A DNA stretch of 64,000 nt from Methanoplanus endosymbiosus (GCF_024662215.1 NZ_CP096115.1:2404935-2468934), one strand, 5' to 3'. Shown: positions 50,462 through 59,881, counted from the first letter of the stretch. A program made the numbers and translations. The notes: generated by a model from the sequence alone, not told the origin.

Positions 50462-51457
50462 TCAGAGGCTGATTATCCATGAGCAGAGGGAGCTTAAATG
50501 GTCTTTGTTTGTAATATTGGCTGCATTTGTTAATTCCCCTGATTCCAGCTGGGACCACATCTGTTTTGCAACCGTCTCCACTATCGCTGCCCCAGCAAAA
50601 AATATTGCAGGTCTTTTTTTCTGATCTGAAAATGCCTTCCTTATTCTGGATATTGCTTCGTTTGCTGTCTTCCAGTGTTCATCAGAACCTGCGGGATCAA
50701 TTCCTCCTTTTAATTCCCCGAGGCAGAGATACAGTTCTTTTTCAGAGTTTGTGGGTGGATTATCTTTTTTTCCTCTGAAGCTGAAATTTTTATGGTGGCA
50801 GTTATACAGGCATACATCCACGTTTTTCCCATTACCCTCCAGAAATGGCACATTTATGTTAAACATTAATGTCCGGCCTGAATCATCTTTCGACCAGGCA
50901 AATCCTTTTGCCTTTCTGTAAATATCACTTTGTGAATCAGGAGGATTCCATTTGTTATTGTGGTAGTAATGGTAGTCAATCTCATACAGTTCAAATGCAG
51001 ATATGAGCATTGATTTAAGATTCCATTCTGACATATTGCCGATTACATTTCTCATATGGCCGCCAAAAGAGTCACCTTCACTCAGTAAATATCTGTATGT
51101 CAGTTCATCAGCAAAGTTATCTCCTTTGGGCTCGAGGTATTCGTTAATCAGCATATTTATTGCTTCTTTTGAGTTGATCTCATCAAAATATTTTTCAGCT
51201 TTTGCCGAGATCATGGATGCTTTTAATAACGCAGGATATATCTCTTTTAACCTGACTAAATCCTGAGGGCTGTCAGCTTTTCTGGCTTCATTTTTCAGAA
51301 TATATGCTTTATTTATGTAAGGTTCAGCTTATCTGCCTTTATTCAGTGCCTGGTTAATAAATCCCTCACAGGTTATCTCCGGCTTTGTAATCAAATCGGT
51401 CCTCGACTCCAGATGATTCTTAAAAGGCAATTTGTCACTATTTTTCAAAATATTCAT
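50462..51457 (-). pseudogene. AvaI/BsoBI-like type II restriction endonuclease with in-frame stop
   Basis: The frame begins at ATG 51457, overlapping the methylase stop as TAATG, and runs 331 codons with a single TAA at 51329-51331 (codon 43). After the stop it continues in frame without loss: AEPYINKAYILKN..., reaching an internal ATG at 51214 that could yield 250 residues. AvaI/BsoBI enzymes are about 315-323 residues, so the uninterrupted frame has the family length. The catalytic set is present downstream: D in NVDVCLYN, E and K in GELKGG, and H in IDPAGSDEHWK, spaced as E240/K242/H253 of BsoBI. Recognition would be CYCGRG by analogy. Full-length enzyme cannot be made. Confidence 0.82.
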
Positions 51458-52869
51458 TATTTTTCCCAATAATATACGCATTTTCTGATTTCTTCTCTGC
51501 CATAATTTCCCATTTGCTGAGAACTATTCCCTTTTCCCCTCTGTAATTTCCTTATTTCCTTCACTTTTAATCCAGCTGCCTCTGCAAATTCTGATAATAT
51601 TAAATCTACAGGTATTATTACTCCGGCGTATCTGACATTATCATTGACATAATATATTCTTCCTCCGGGTTTTAAGATTCGTGCAAATTCAGAGATAAGG
51701 ATCGAATGCTCAAAAAAATAATTTTTTATCATTCGGTAAATGCCATTATTATTCAGTTTTTTTTCATTTTTTAATTTCTCTAATATTTTAAGTATTTCCT
51801 GGAGTGGCAGGCACGAATTAAAGGAATTTTCAGCATTAATTAATAAATTCTGTCCGTAATTGTCTGCATAAATCTTATTGAAATAGTCGTATTTTTCTTT
51901 ATTTTCAACGGTACAGGACAATAACTGCTGCCTTAAGTTTTTTATTCTTTCGTCATCTATTCCTAAAAATGTTAATTCAAGAGCATATGTGCGGGTATAG
52001 TCATATCTGTTGCAATAAGGGGGGGATGTAATTATCAGATCAACAGATTCATCTTTACAGTTTTGAATCAGTTCAAAGCATGAACCTGTTTTCATTGAGG
52101 AAGGTGAATTCTCCTGAGATCTTTTTATTCCCAAAAACTCATATTTTAGTATATCCTCTAAAATCCTGTCTAATTGTTCATAGAGTGCCTCTTCAAAGGT
52201 AAAGATCTTTCCTTTGTGAAAAGTGGTTCTGCTTCTGCCGGATCTTTTATCCCACCTGAGGTACTGGCCATCCTTCCTTGTGAAACTGATCTTTTCCAGG
52301 ATGCAGAAGCAGGCGAATTTTAAGATCTGGTAAATTTCCGGGTTATAATCCTGTGATTTTAGGTATGAGAGATATCCATTAATATTTATTTTTGTATCAG
52401 GAGGATAAGCGCCTTTTGTGATGGGTATCTCAGGAATATTTATGGATTTATCAGATGGGTATTCTTTAAAATTTATTCTTTTGATTTTAGATATTGCCTC
52501 CCTGAGCTGCCGTGGATCACATTTTTCAGCTGCTTTACGTGAATTAAATACAAATTCACCAATTGGGAGCAGTTCAAAACCAACTGAATGAAATCCCTCC
52601 TCGCTGGCAGAAAATAAAGTGGTTCCTGAGCCGGCGAAGGGGTCCAGTATTATCCCCTCTTTGTTAGGGTATTCAGCAATCAGCATAGATGTCAGTTCTG
52701 ATGAAAAACCTTCTTTATAGCTAAACCATCGGTAAAAAGGTTTATTTTTATTTGCCTGAAAGCTGACGTTTTTTCTTGAGAGTCTGTCATCCTGACATAT
52801 TATATTCTGATATTTATTTTCAAGTTCTTCACTGTTATCACAGGTGAATACAGACAGGCATTCTTCCAC
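51457..52869 (-). CDS. Type II DNA methyltransferase (probably N4-cytosine)
   Basis: A 470-residue methylase. The SAM-binding motif I DPFAGSGTT is at residues 76-84 and the catalytic TSPPY (motif IV) at 281-285, a motif order with a long intervening segment as in alpha-type enzymes; the SPPY form usually indicates N4-methylcytosine. A C-terminal segment (YYVNDNVRYAGVIIPVD) completes the fold. It precedes and overlaps the endonuclease frame, so the two form one R-M operon. The gene is AT-rich compared with its neighbours, which suggests horizontal gain. It appears intact and would protect CYCGRG-type sites if specificity matches AvaI. Confidence 0.88.
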   Translation of the reverse strand: MEECLSVFTCDNSEELENKYQNIICQDDRLSRKNVSFQANKNKPFYRWFSYKEGFSSELTSMLIAEYPNKEGIILDPFAGSGTTLFSASEEGFHSVGFELLPIGEFVFNSRKAAEKCDPRQLREAISKIKRINFKEYPSDKSINIPEIPITKGAYPPDTKININGYLSYLKSQDYNPEIYQILKFACFCILEKISFTRKDGQYLRWDKRSGRSRTTFHKGKIFTFEEALYEQLDRILEDILKYEFLGIKRSQENSPSSMKTGSCFELIQNCKDESVDLIITSPPYCNRYDYTRTYALELTFLGIDDERIKNLRQQLLSCTVENKEKYDYFNKIYADNYGQNLLINAENSFNSCLPLQEILKILEKLKNEKKLNNNGIYRMIKNYFFEHSILISEFARILKPGGRIYYVNDNVRYAGVIIPVDLILSEFAEAAGLKVKEIRKLQRGKGNSSQQMGNYGREEIRKCVYYWEK

Positions 52870-53002
52870 AATATCATTTTGATATATTGATATATCAAGT
52901 GAATCCTAGTTTCAATTCTGAGTTCTCTGAATATTAATATTGCATATTCTGGCTGAATGCTGATTAGAAACCTTCAATTAATTTATCTGTCAATTATTCT
53001 TT

Positions 53003-53890
53003 ATGGGAGAGGATACCGGAATTTCAGAGAGTAACGAAACTGAGTTTATAATAAGAAATATGCGGCCCGGTGAGGTTTCAACAGCAGTTGGCCGGGCAGC
53101 TGAAGAGGGCTGGAATCCCGGACTGTATGACGGTGAATGCCATTATGCCGTTGATCCTGACGGCTGGTTTGTTGCTGAGTCGGAGGGTGTTATTGTTGGA
53201 ATTGTGCAGTTTTCAAATTATGATGATAACTTCTCATTCGGTGGATTTCTGGTTGTAAAGCCGGAACTGAGAAACCTTGGCATTGGTGATGCACTGCTGA
53301 GGAGAGGTCTTTCACATACAAAAGAAAGGATCTGCGGTGCTGACGGTGTTTTTGAGATGCAGGATGTTTATGCCCGTAAATACGGGTTTATCTTTGCTTA
53401 CCGGAATATCAGGTGGGAAGGAGATATTGAGGGGATAAAGGACCACGGTTTTGTAAGGGCAGCAGAAGTTCCCTTTGAAGAACTCCTTGAATACGATACC
53501 CGCCATTTTCCGGCTGAGAGGAGAAGTTTTCTTGAGACGTGGATAAGCCAGCCGGAGAGCACCTGTTTTGTCAGCCGGAATGGTGATGAGATCACAGGCT
53601 ATGGCATGATTAGAAAGTGTGTCTTGGGATGGAAAATCGGCCCTCTCTTTGCTGAAGATGAAATGATTGCAGAAGATCTCTTTCTTGCACTCTGTGGCTC
53701 TGTAGATTCCGGTTCAGTTAAGTCCGGCCCTGTTTACTTTGATACTCCTGAACCCAATGTGAAGGCGGTAGCAATTGCTGAAAAGTATGGTATGGTGGAG
53801 GTATTCGGCACCGCAAGGATGTACAGAAATGAAGTGCCGGAGCTTCCCTTAACTAATATATTTGGTGTCACATCCTTTGAGATGGGATGA
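53003..53890 (+). CDS. GNAT family N-acetyltransferase (intact copy)
   Basis: A 295-residue acetyltransferase with a GNAT domain (about residues 15-140; acetyl-CoA loop PELRNLGIGDALLRRGL) plus a C-terminal half related to the YitH/Acetyltransf_18 type (about 150-280). Substrate unknown. The ATG at 53003 is the only plausible start. The last 657 nt (53234-53890) are repeated as 56751-57407. The intact copy stands just upstream of the IS, with its own presumed promoter in the 133-nt gap after the methylase. Confidence 0.85.
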   Translation: MGEDTGISESNETEFIIRNMRPGEVSTAVGRAAEEGWNPGLYDGECHYAVDPDGWFVAESEGVIVGIVQFSNYDDNFSFGGFLVVKPELRNLGIGDALLRRGLSHTKERICGADGVFEMQDVYARKYGFIFAYRNIRWEGDIEGIKDHGFVRAAEVPFEELLEYDTRHFPAERRSFLETWISQPESTCFVSRNGDEITGYGMIRKCVLGWKIGPLFAEDEMIAEDLFLALCGSVDSGSVKSGPVYFDTPEPNVKAVAIAEKYGMVEVFGTARMYRNEVPELPLTNIFGVTSFEMG

Positions 53891-54001
53891 ACATTTACTG
53901 CACATATAATTCATTGATGGAATTAACGTCTAAAGTCTGAAAAAAAGGGAATTATTAAGGATAAAAATCACTCTGTGAAGGCAAAGAAATATTAGATTAA
54001 G

Positions 54002-54007
54002 TTATAG
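54002..54007. repeat. Target-site duplication, left
   Basis: TTATAG immediately outside the left terminal repeat of the IS; the same 6 bases occur outside the right end (56252-56257). Confidence 0.8.
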
Positions 54008-54206
54008 CTTACTTTCCGCAGATCTAAAAAACGTTTTAGCATAATTTATTCTGAACTAAATGAAAATTTTCGCTTTAAATCAAAATAGGGCCATTTAGTT
54101 TGGTTTTGTCAAATCAGCACTTTTAATTTGAAACATTTCATGCCGTTTTAACCTAACTACTGGCAAACAATATTCTCACTTGTATAATTTGGTTGTGAGA
54201 ATATGA

Positions 54207-54365
54207 TCATTCCTTTACAACAATGACATATGCTCTCCAGCCTCTGTATTTTTTTGGTACATCGACTTTAGCAGAGTTGCCAAACGGTGTAACTTTCTTT
54301 TCATAAACTACTTCCACTTCTTCCTGTAAGGTGAAATTCTTCTCAACAACATCTACTTTTCTCAC
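54207..54365 (-). CDS. Transposon-associated small protein (DUF2080-like)
   Basis: A 52-residue frame from GTG 54365 to TGA 54207, lying divergent from the transposase inside the IS. Its sequence, with EKKVTPFGNSAKVDVPKKY and a C-terminal GWRAYVIVVKE, matches the pattern of DUF2080, a small protein known in archaeal insertion elements. It resembles an AbrB/SpoVT swapped-hairpin DNA-binding start, so a role in controlling transposition is conceivable. No ATG is available before an upstream stop; the GTG is the only start. Confidence 0.72.
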   Translation of the reverse strand: MRKVDVVEKNFTLQEEVEVVYEKKVTPFGNSAKVDVPKKYRGWRAYVIVVKE

Positions 54366-54485
54366 ACTTAAATATATCTATGGATATCCTTAAATACTTT
54401 GTGACCGAAATATATAGGATATGTTGATTCCCCACCTGGATTTGAGATACTGGGTACAGTTTACTTTTGGGTTTGGTGAAAAGCA

Positions 54486-56189
54486 GTGAATAATGAGGAT
54501 TTTCTCGATTTAATGCCTGAAAAGCTTGATGCGCTACCAATTATCAATTATTTTATTGATAAACTTGAACTTGACGATATTTTGAAATGTGCAATGCCTC
54601 ATGCAGATCCAAGTAATCATATTATGCCACATATCTCAATTGGCATCGTATTAAGAAATATAATTGCGGGACGACTGGCACTTTATAATTTCAAAGACTG
54701 GGTGGATCCATTTGCACCACAACTTTTTCATCTTAATTCGGAACAGGTTGATTACATCAATGATGACAGGGTTGGCAGGGCACTTTAAAAGCTATTTGAT
54801 GCCGACAGAGCCAGTCTTATGACTGAAATTGTCTTAAAAGCAGTTCGTAAATTCGATATCGAAATGGATCAGTTTCACAATGATTCAACCTCAATAACTT
54901 TCTATGGTAACTATGAAGATGCAAACGGGGAAGACCAGCGTGGGAAATCAACACTTAACATTACCCATGGGCATAACAAAGATCACAGACCTGATCTTAA
55001 GCAGCTTGTATTTGATCTAACTGTTTCGTCTGACGGAGCTATACCTATACACTATAAAAATTACGATGGTAATCGAACGGACGATACAACACATATTGAT
55101 ACTTGGGATACGCTTAGGAAAATCAAAGGGGATACTGAGTTTATTTACGTGGCGGACAGTAAATTGTGTGTTACTGAAACAATGAAGCATATCGATAAAG
55201 AGGGAGGATTCTTTATCACCATTCTGCCGAAAACAAGGTCTGAGGAAAAATGGTTTAGGGATCATGTTGCCGAAAATAAGGTCTCATGGGATGAAATTTG
55301 TAAGGTTCAGAATCCAAGGGATAAGAAAGGACAAACCATTACGTGGAAAATGGTAGAATCGCCCATATGCTCAAAAGAGGGATTTAGAATTGTGTGGGCA
55401 TGGAATTCCAAAAAAGAAGAAATTGACCAAAATCGCCGGCAAAAAAGGATAGATAAAAGTATTTTGGAACTTGAGGAATTGCAAAAGAGATTAGAAAGTA
55501 AGCGATGCTGCCTGAAAACAAAACAGGCAGTATCACAAGAAGTAGAGACTATTATAGAAGCAACTGGCACAAAGCGCTGGATTGATGTGGAAATAGATGA
55601 AATAAGCAAAATATCCTATAAACAGGAAAAGAGAGGACGGCCAACGAAAGATACCAAATATGTAGCTAATACTAAAGTCCAGTACCAAGTGAAATGGAAA
55701 ATCAATGACGTAAACGTCAAAACTGATGCACGTAGCGATGGTATGTTTCCTCTAATCACAAATTGTAAAGAGATGACTCACGGGGAGATCCTGGAGAAAT
55801 ATAAATATCAACCAAAAATTGAGAAACGTCATGAACAACTTAAGACTGTATATGGAGTAGCGCCCATCTTCCTGAAAAATATTACCCGTATTGAGGCACT
55901 TTTGTTCATTTATTTCGTTGCACATCTGGTTCAGTCATTAATTGAGCGCGAAATAAGGATAAATATGAAAAAATCAGGGATGGAATCAATTCCGATTTAT
56001 CCCGAAAAGCGGCAATGTGCTTCACCTACTACAGATAGAGTACTGGGCTTATTTGATGACATGAAGTGCCAGCATCTCACTAATGACGGAACATTAGTCA
56101 AAACATTCAATCCAAAACTAAACGACATACAAATTACCATCTTAGACCTTCTTAATATGCCCCACTCAACATATTCTCAATATTATTGA
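54486..56189 (+). pseudogene. IS1634-type transposase interrupted by an in-frame stop
   Basis: The N-terminal 100 residues (DUF4277-like; LPIINYFIDKLELDDILK) stop at TAA 54786-54788. The same frame continues (KLFDADRASLM) with an ATG at 54819 giving a 456-residue C-terminal part with the DDE core: first aspartate in QFHNDSTSITFYG, second in YVADSKLC, and the KIEKRHEQLK segment matching the Y-2-R-3-E-6-K box. The full protein would be 567 codons. The catalytic half could still be translated from 54819, but the DNA-binding N-terminus is separated, so the element is probably immobile or needs reinitiation. Confidence 0.85.
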
Positions 56190-56251
56190 CTCCTTTTTTC
56201 TGAAACTTAGGTAATTCTTTTTTTAGCGAAATGAGATGTGCGGAAAGTAAG

Positions 56252-56257
56252 TTATAG
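56252..56257. repeat. Target-site duplication, right
   Basis: TTATAG, partner of 54002-54007. Read on the minus strand it supplies the last two codons of hicA (CTA TAA). Confidence 0.8.
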
Positions 56258-56470
56258 GTCTTCCAAATCTTCTTTTTTCATGCCTGCCTGTTTTAATATC
56301 TCCATTAGCGTACCTTTAGGCAGATCTTTTTTGTGAACCGGAATAACAACTCTCTGGCTGGTTTCAGGATGAATGTATATGTGGTGGCTTCCCTTTACCC
56401 TGTCAAGAGTAAAACCTCTCTTTTCAATAAATTTTATTAAATTTTGCGGATTTAAATTTGGAAGTTTCAT
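56252..56470 (-). CDS. hicA: HicA-type mRNA interferase toxin
   Basis: A 72-residue protein with a double-stranded-RNA-binding-like fold. The conserved histidine is in VKGSHHIYIHP (about residues 24-34) and the IPVHKKDLPKGTL stretch follows. HicA cleaves mRNA and is neutralised by HicB. Its TAA stop is exactly the first three bases of the target-site duplication beside the IS, so the insertion abuts but does not change the protein. It overlaps hicB by 4 nt, downstream in the order hicB-hicA. Confidence 0.88.
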   Translation of the reverse strand: MKLPNLNPQNLIKFIEKRGFTLDRVKGSHHIYIHPETSQRVVIPVHKKDLPKGTLMEILKQAGMKKEDLEDL

Positions 56471-56703
56471 GCCTGTGCTTTAATCTGAAGATTATATTCA
56501 AATATTTCATCATCGGAGGGTATGGGTTCGCCATGCTCAATGAGGCTTTCAATGTACAGCTCAACGGCTTCCCTTACCATTTCTGTAGCTTCCTCTATAG
56601 TATCTCCAAATGTTACACATCCCGGAAGTGAGGGTACATATGCTGTGTATCCACCTTCGGGTTCTTTTCTAAGCATAGTTCTAAAATTAAAGTTTTGTTC
56701 CAT
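56467..56703 (-). CDS. hicB: HicB-type antitoxin
   Basis: A 78-residue partner of HicA. It shows the HicB-like core (YTAYVPSLPGCVTFGDTIEEA) and a helical second half (MVREAVELYIESLIEHGEP). There is no added DNA-binding domain at the C-terminus, so promoter control, if any, would be indirect. Its promoter lies in the 50 nt before the truncated GNAT copy. The hicBA pair sits between the intact and truncated GNAT copies. Confidence 0.88.
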   Translation of the reverse strand: MEQNFNFRTMLRKEPEGGYTAYVPSLPGCVTFGDTIEEATEMVREAVELYIESLIEHGEPIPSDDEIFEYNLQIKAQA

Positions 56704-56750
56704 TTTGTGTGCCTTGTTTTAATGTCTGCATAAAGTTATTTAATTATTTG

Positions 56751-57407
56751 TCATTTGGAGGATTTCTCGTTGTAAGACCGGAACTGAGAAACCTTGGCAT
56801 TGGTGATGCACTGCTGAGGAGAGGTCTTTCACATACGGAAGAAAGGATCTGCGGTGCTGACGGGGTTTTCGAGATGCAGGATGTTTATGCCCGAAAGTAC
56901 GGGTTTATCTTTGCTTACCGGAACATCAGGTGGGAAGGTGAGATTGCCGGTGTTAAGGATCACGGTTTTGTAAGGGCGGCAGAAGTTCCCTTTGAAGAAC
57001 TCCTTGAATACGATACCCGCCATTTTCCGGCTGAGAGGAGAAGTTTTCTTGAGAAGTGGATAAGCCAGCCGGAGAGCACCTGTTTTGTCAGCCGGAATGG
57101 TGATGAGATCACAGGTTACGGTATGATTCGGAGATGCGTTTCCGGGTGGAAAATCGGCCCTCTCTTTGCTGAAGATGAAATGATTGCAGAAGATCTCTTT
57201 CTTGCACTCTGTGGCTTTGTAGATTCCGGTTCAGTTAAGTCCGGCCCTGTTTATTTTGATACCCCTGAACCCAATGTGAAGGCGGTAGCAATTGCTGAAA
57301 AGTATGGTATGGTGGAGGTATTCGGCACTGCAAGGATGTACAGAAATGAAGTGCCAAAGCTTCCCTTAAATAATATATTTGGTGTCACATCCTTTGAGAT
57401 GGGATGA
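56751..57407 (+). pseudogene. 5'-truncated duplicate of the GNAT acetyltransferase
   Basis: 657 nt that align without gaps to 53234-53890 of the intact gene and end at the same TGA. The first 77 codons (most of the N-terminal GNAT half) are absent; sequence similarity begins abruptly at TCATTTGGAGG. A GTG at 56709 would give 232 residues by reading through unrelated leader sequence, but the domain would be incomplete. Differences from the intact copy are mostly synonymous or conservative, implying a recent duplication or retained selection on the remaining part. Confidence 0.82.
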
Positions 57408-57432
57408 ACTGCTTTTTAGTGCGGATGGATGG

Positions 57433-57639
57433 TCAGTCAGACTGATTATTCAGGATCTTTTCAATTCTCTCAATTTTTTTATTCATCAATTCAACGGCCT
57501 GTCTGAGTGATTTTATTTCCGTTCTGAGCTCAGCAAGCTCATCTTTACTGTTGTATATGGATCCCGTCTCTTTCTTCACCCATTCCCTGATTCTCTCTGT
57601 ATCTCCCTCATTGAAGATTCCGGTAATTTTTGTATTCAT
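57433..57639 (-). CDS. Small coiled-coil protein
   Basis: A 68-residue protein whose second half is a clear heptad coiled coil (ELAELRTEIKSLRQAVELMN, residues 34-53) preceded by a polar N-terminus (TERIREWVKKETG). No membrane segment and no recognised family. It is convergent with the truncated GNAT copy and marks the end of the accessory patch; serS follows on the other strand. Confidence 0.6.
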   Translation of the reverse strand: MNTKITGIFNEGDTERIREWVKKETGSIYNSKDELAELRTEIKSLRQAVELMNKKIERIEKILNNQSD

Positions 57640-57817
57640 TATTTTGCTCCCGGATATTTCTCTGGATTTAACACTGTTATAGTTTTTCCCGGAAATATTT
57701 CATTATGTTCAGTGTTTTGATGATAATTCCTGCCCGGAAATATATCTGCTATACCACGTTTCTGAGTTGTTCCTCAAAACAATAATCCCATATGATCGGC
57801 ATAAATATAATGAATTT

Positions 57818-59095
57818 ATGCTTGAACTGAAATTTATACGAAACAATCCGGATCTAGTCAGGGCTGATCTCACTAAAAGGGGAGATGAGGAGAAGCTTTT
57901 ATGGATTGACGATCTGCTTGCAAAGGATATTAAGTCGCGTGAGATGCAGACCGGAATCAATACCATGCGGGCACGGCGCAATGTCATCAGCCGGGAGATT
58001 AATGATGCACGGAAAGCAAAGGAAGATTTTTCGGGACTTCTTGAAGAGGCCAAATCCCTGCCTGCCAGAATAAAGGAAGATGAGGCAGAACTTGAGGAGA
58101 TTAATGCGAAGCTGAAATATTACCGGATGAGAATCCCAAATCTTCTCCATGAGACTGTCCCTGTCGGTGCGGATGACTCTGAGAATGTAGAGGTTAAAAA
58201 ATGGGGCGAAGCTGCCGTGCCTTCATTTGAGCTTAAAAATCACGGCGAACTTGCGGTGGAGAAGAACCTTGCAGAGTTTGAACGTGCCGCAAGAATTTCC
58301 GGCTCCGGATTTTACATGCTCAAGGGAAACCTCGCACTGATGGACCTTGCACTTCAGCGTCTTGCAATCGATCTTCTTACCGGACGCGGCTATACACCCA
58401 TAATTCCGCCTTACATGATGAACCGTGCCGCATACGAGGGCGTTACAGATCTCGCCGACTTTGAGAATGTGATGTACGCCATTGATGGTGAGGATGAATT
58501 CCTCATTGCAACAAGCGAGCACCCGATGGCTGCCATGTATATGGATGAGATCTTTGAGGAGAAGGATCTGCCAATCCGGATGGCTGGTATAAGCCCCTGC
58601 TTCAGGCGTGAGATCGGTGCACACGGCCTTGATACAAGGGGCCTTTTCAGGGTGCACCAGTTCAACAAGGTTGAGCAGTTCATCTACTGCAAAGAGGAGG
58701 ATTCATGGGCAATGCATGAGGAGCTTCTCAAAAATTCTGAGGACCTTTACCAGATGCTCGGACTTCCGTACAGGGTTGTCAATATCTGCACCGGAGATAT
58801 AGGCACTGTCGCCGCCAAGAAGTATGATATGGAGGTCTGGATGCCGCGTGAGGAGACATACCGTGAGGTTGTATCCTGCTCAAACTGTACGGCATACCAG
58901 TCTGTGAGGCTGAACATCAAAGTCAGGGATGCCCATGACTTTGAGACAAAGAACTTTGTTCACACCTTAAACAGCACAGCGGTTGCGACCACACGAACAC
59001 TTCGTGCAATCATGGAAAATTACCAGGAAGAGGACGGCACGGTTGTTGTGCCTGAGGTCTTAAGGCCGTATATGAACGGCGCTGAGACTCTCTGA
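57818..59095 (+). CDS. serS: Seryl-tRNA synthetase
   Basis: The standard (not the rare methanogen) class II SerRS, 425 residues from the ATG at 57818. The open frame extends 17 codons upstream but the conserved start MLELKFIRNNPDLVRADL supports 57818. An N-terminal tRNA-binding coiled coil (about residues 25-105) leads to motif 2 (ISPCFRREIGAHGLDTRGLF) and motif 3 (LNSTAVATTRTLRAIMENY) of the catalytic core. Length and motifs are complete. Having the bacterial-type SerRS is expected in Methanomicrobiales. Confidence 0.96.
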   Translation: MLELKFIRNNPDLVRADLTKRGDEEKLLWIDDLLAKDIKSREMQTGINTMRARRNVISREINDARKAKEDFSGLLEEAKSLPARIKEDEAELEEINAKLKYYRMRIPNLLHETVPVGADDSENVEVKKWGEAAVPSFELKNHGELAVEKNLAEFERAARISGSGFYMLKGNLALMDLALQRLAIDLLTGRGYTPIIPPYMMNRAAYEGVTDLADFENVMYAIDGEDEFLIATSEHPMAAMYMDEIFEEKDLPIRMAGISPCFRREIGAHGLDTRGLFRVHQFNKVEQFIYCKEEDSWAMHEELLKNSEDLYQMLGLPYRVVNICTGDIGTVAAKKYDMEVWMPREETYREVVSCSNCTAYQSVRLNIKVRDAHDFETKNFVHTLNSTAVATTRTLRAIMENYQEEDGTVVVPEVLRPYMNGAETL

Positions 59096-59278
59096 AACCT
59101 TATTTTTGTTTTGTGTATTCTCAGGAAGAATTATTTATTCCGAAGGGTATAGGGTAACTAAATATATTATATTAAGAATTTGCTGAATTATTCTGCGTAA
59201 ATATCCGGATATTTTTAAATCATCATGTGAATAATTATCGAAGTCCCGGTAAATCAGTTTAAACTTTGAGGTGTGAAT

Positions 59279-59881
59279 ATGAAGACTGAAAAACAGCTTA
59301 ATGCCCTTATCTATGCCATTGAGAGATATCCGGAGATTGGAAGAACCAAGCTGATGAAATTTGTTTTTTTTGTGGATTTATTCAGATTTAACCAGACCGG
59401 AGAGACACTTCTGGAAGATGAATATATTCGTCTCCCAAACGGTCCTGTGCCTGATATTGGTTTTTCATATACAGATAATTCAAATGCATATCTGAGTGTA
59501 ACCTGTGAGCAGATAGGCCCGGAACACTGTCTTTACCAGTATAAACCAAGAAAAAAATCTGATGTTTCACTATTCTCCGAAGATGACATTAAATTGTTTG
59601 ATCTGATTATCCAGACACTGAAGAAATACAGTACTCAGTCAGTAAGTGATCTCACTCACAGATTTACTCTCTGGAAAGAAGCAGAAAACAGTGATATTAT
59701 AACCAAAGAGAAACTCCGGCTTGATGAATATGAATATGATGATCTTGAATCTTTTTTTTATTATACTCGGGCTGCAAAAGATGCCGGAGGGGTAACTGAA
59801 TATCCGGGAGATGATGCCTGTGATATGGTGTCTGAGGAAATGCTTTACCTTCAGTCTGAATCAATGGGCAGGCCGGATTAA
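59279..59881 (+). CDS. Panacea/SocA-like antitoxin-type protein
   Basis: A 200-residue protein whose N-terminal half matches the SocA-like/Panacea (DUF4065) pattern: GRTKLMKFVFFVDLFRFNQT (about 20-39) and LPNGPVPDIG (about 52-61). Panacea domains act as antitoxins for many unrelated toxins. The ATG at 59279 is preferred over the GTG at 59273, which lies inside the GAGGTG ribosome site. The C-terminal part is acidic and tyrosine-rich. The next gene starts on the last base of its stop (TAATG), the usual antitoxin-first arrangement. Confidence 0.75.
   Translation: MKTEKQLNALIYAIERYPEIGRTKLMKFVFFVDLFRFNQTGETLLEDEYIRLPNGPVPDIGFSYTDNSNAYLSVTCEQIGPEHCLYQYKPRKKSDVSLFSEDDIKLFDLIIQTLKKYSTQSVSDLTHRFTLWKEAENSDIITKEKLRLDEYEYDDLESFFYYTRAAKDAGGVTEYPGDDACDMVSEEMLYLQSESMGRPD

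Larger units (their letters stand above)
54008..56251 (+). mobile_element. Insertion sequence of IS1634-like type (2244 bp)
   Basis: The element is bounded by 18-bp terminal inverted repeats CTTACTTTCCGCANATCT (54008-54025 and 56234-56251, one mismatch) and flanked by a TTATAG duplication. It carries a minus-strand small ORF (54207-54365) and a transposase split by an in-frame TAA (54486-56189). The left 200 nt and the 120-nt divergent gap (54366-54485) hold TATA-like sequence. The size exceeds the common range, explained by the long left region with the accessory ORF. Its AT-rich composition differs from neighbouring core genes. Confidence 0.88.

Noticed and set aside
51003..51266. 87-codon plus-strand ORF opposite the endonuclease
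   Set aside because: Shadow of the endonuclease frame; the minus strand shows the catalytic motifs.
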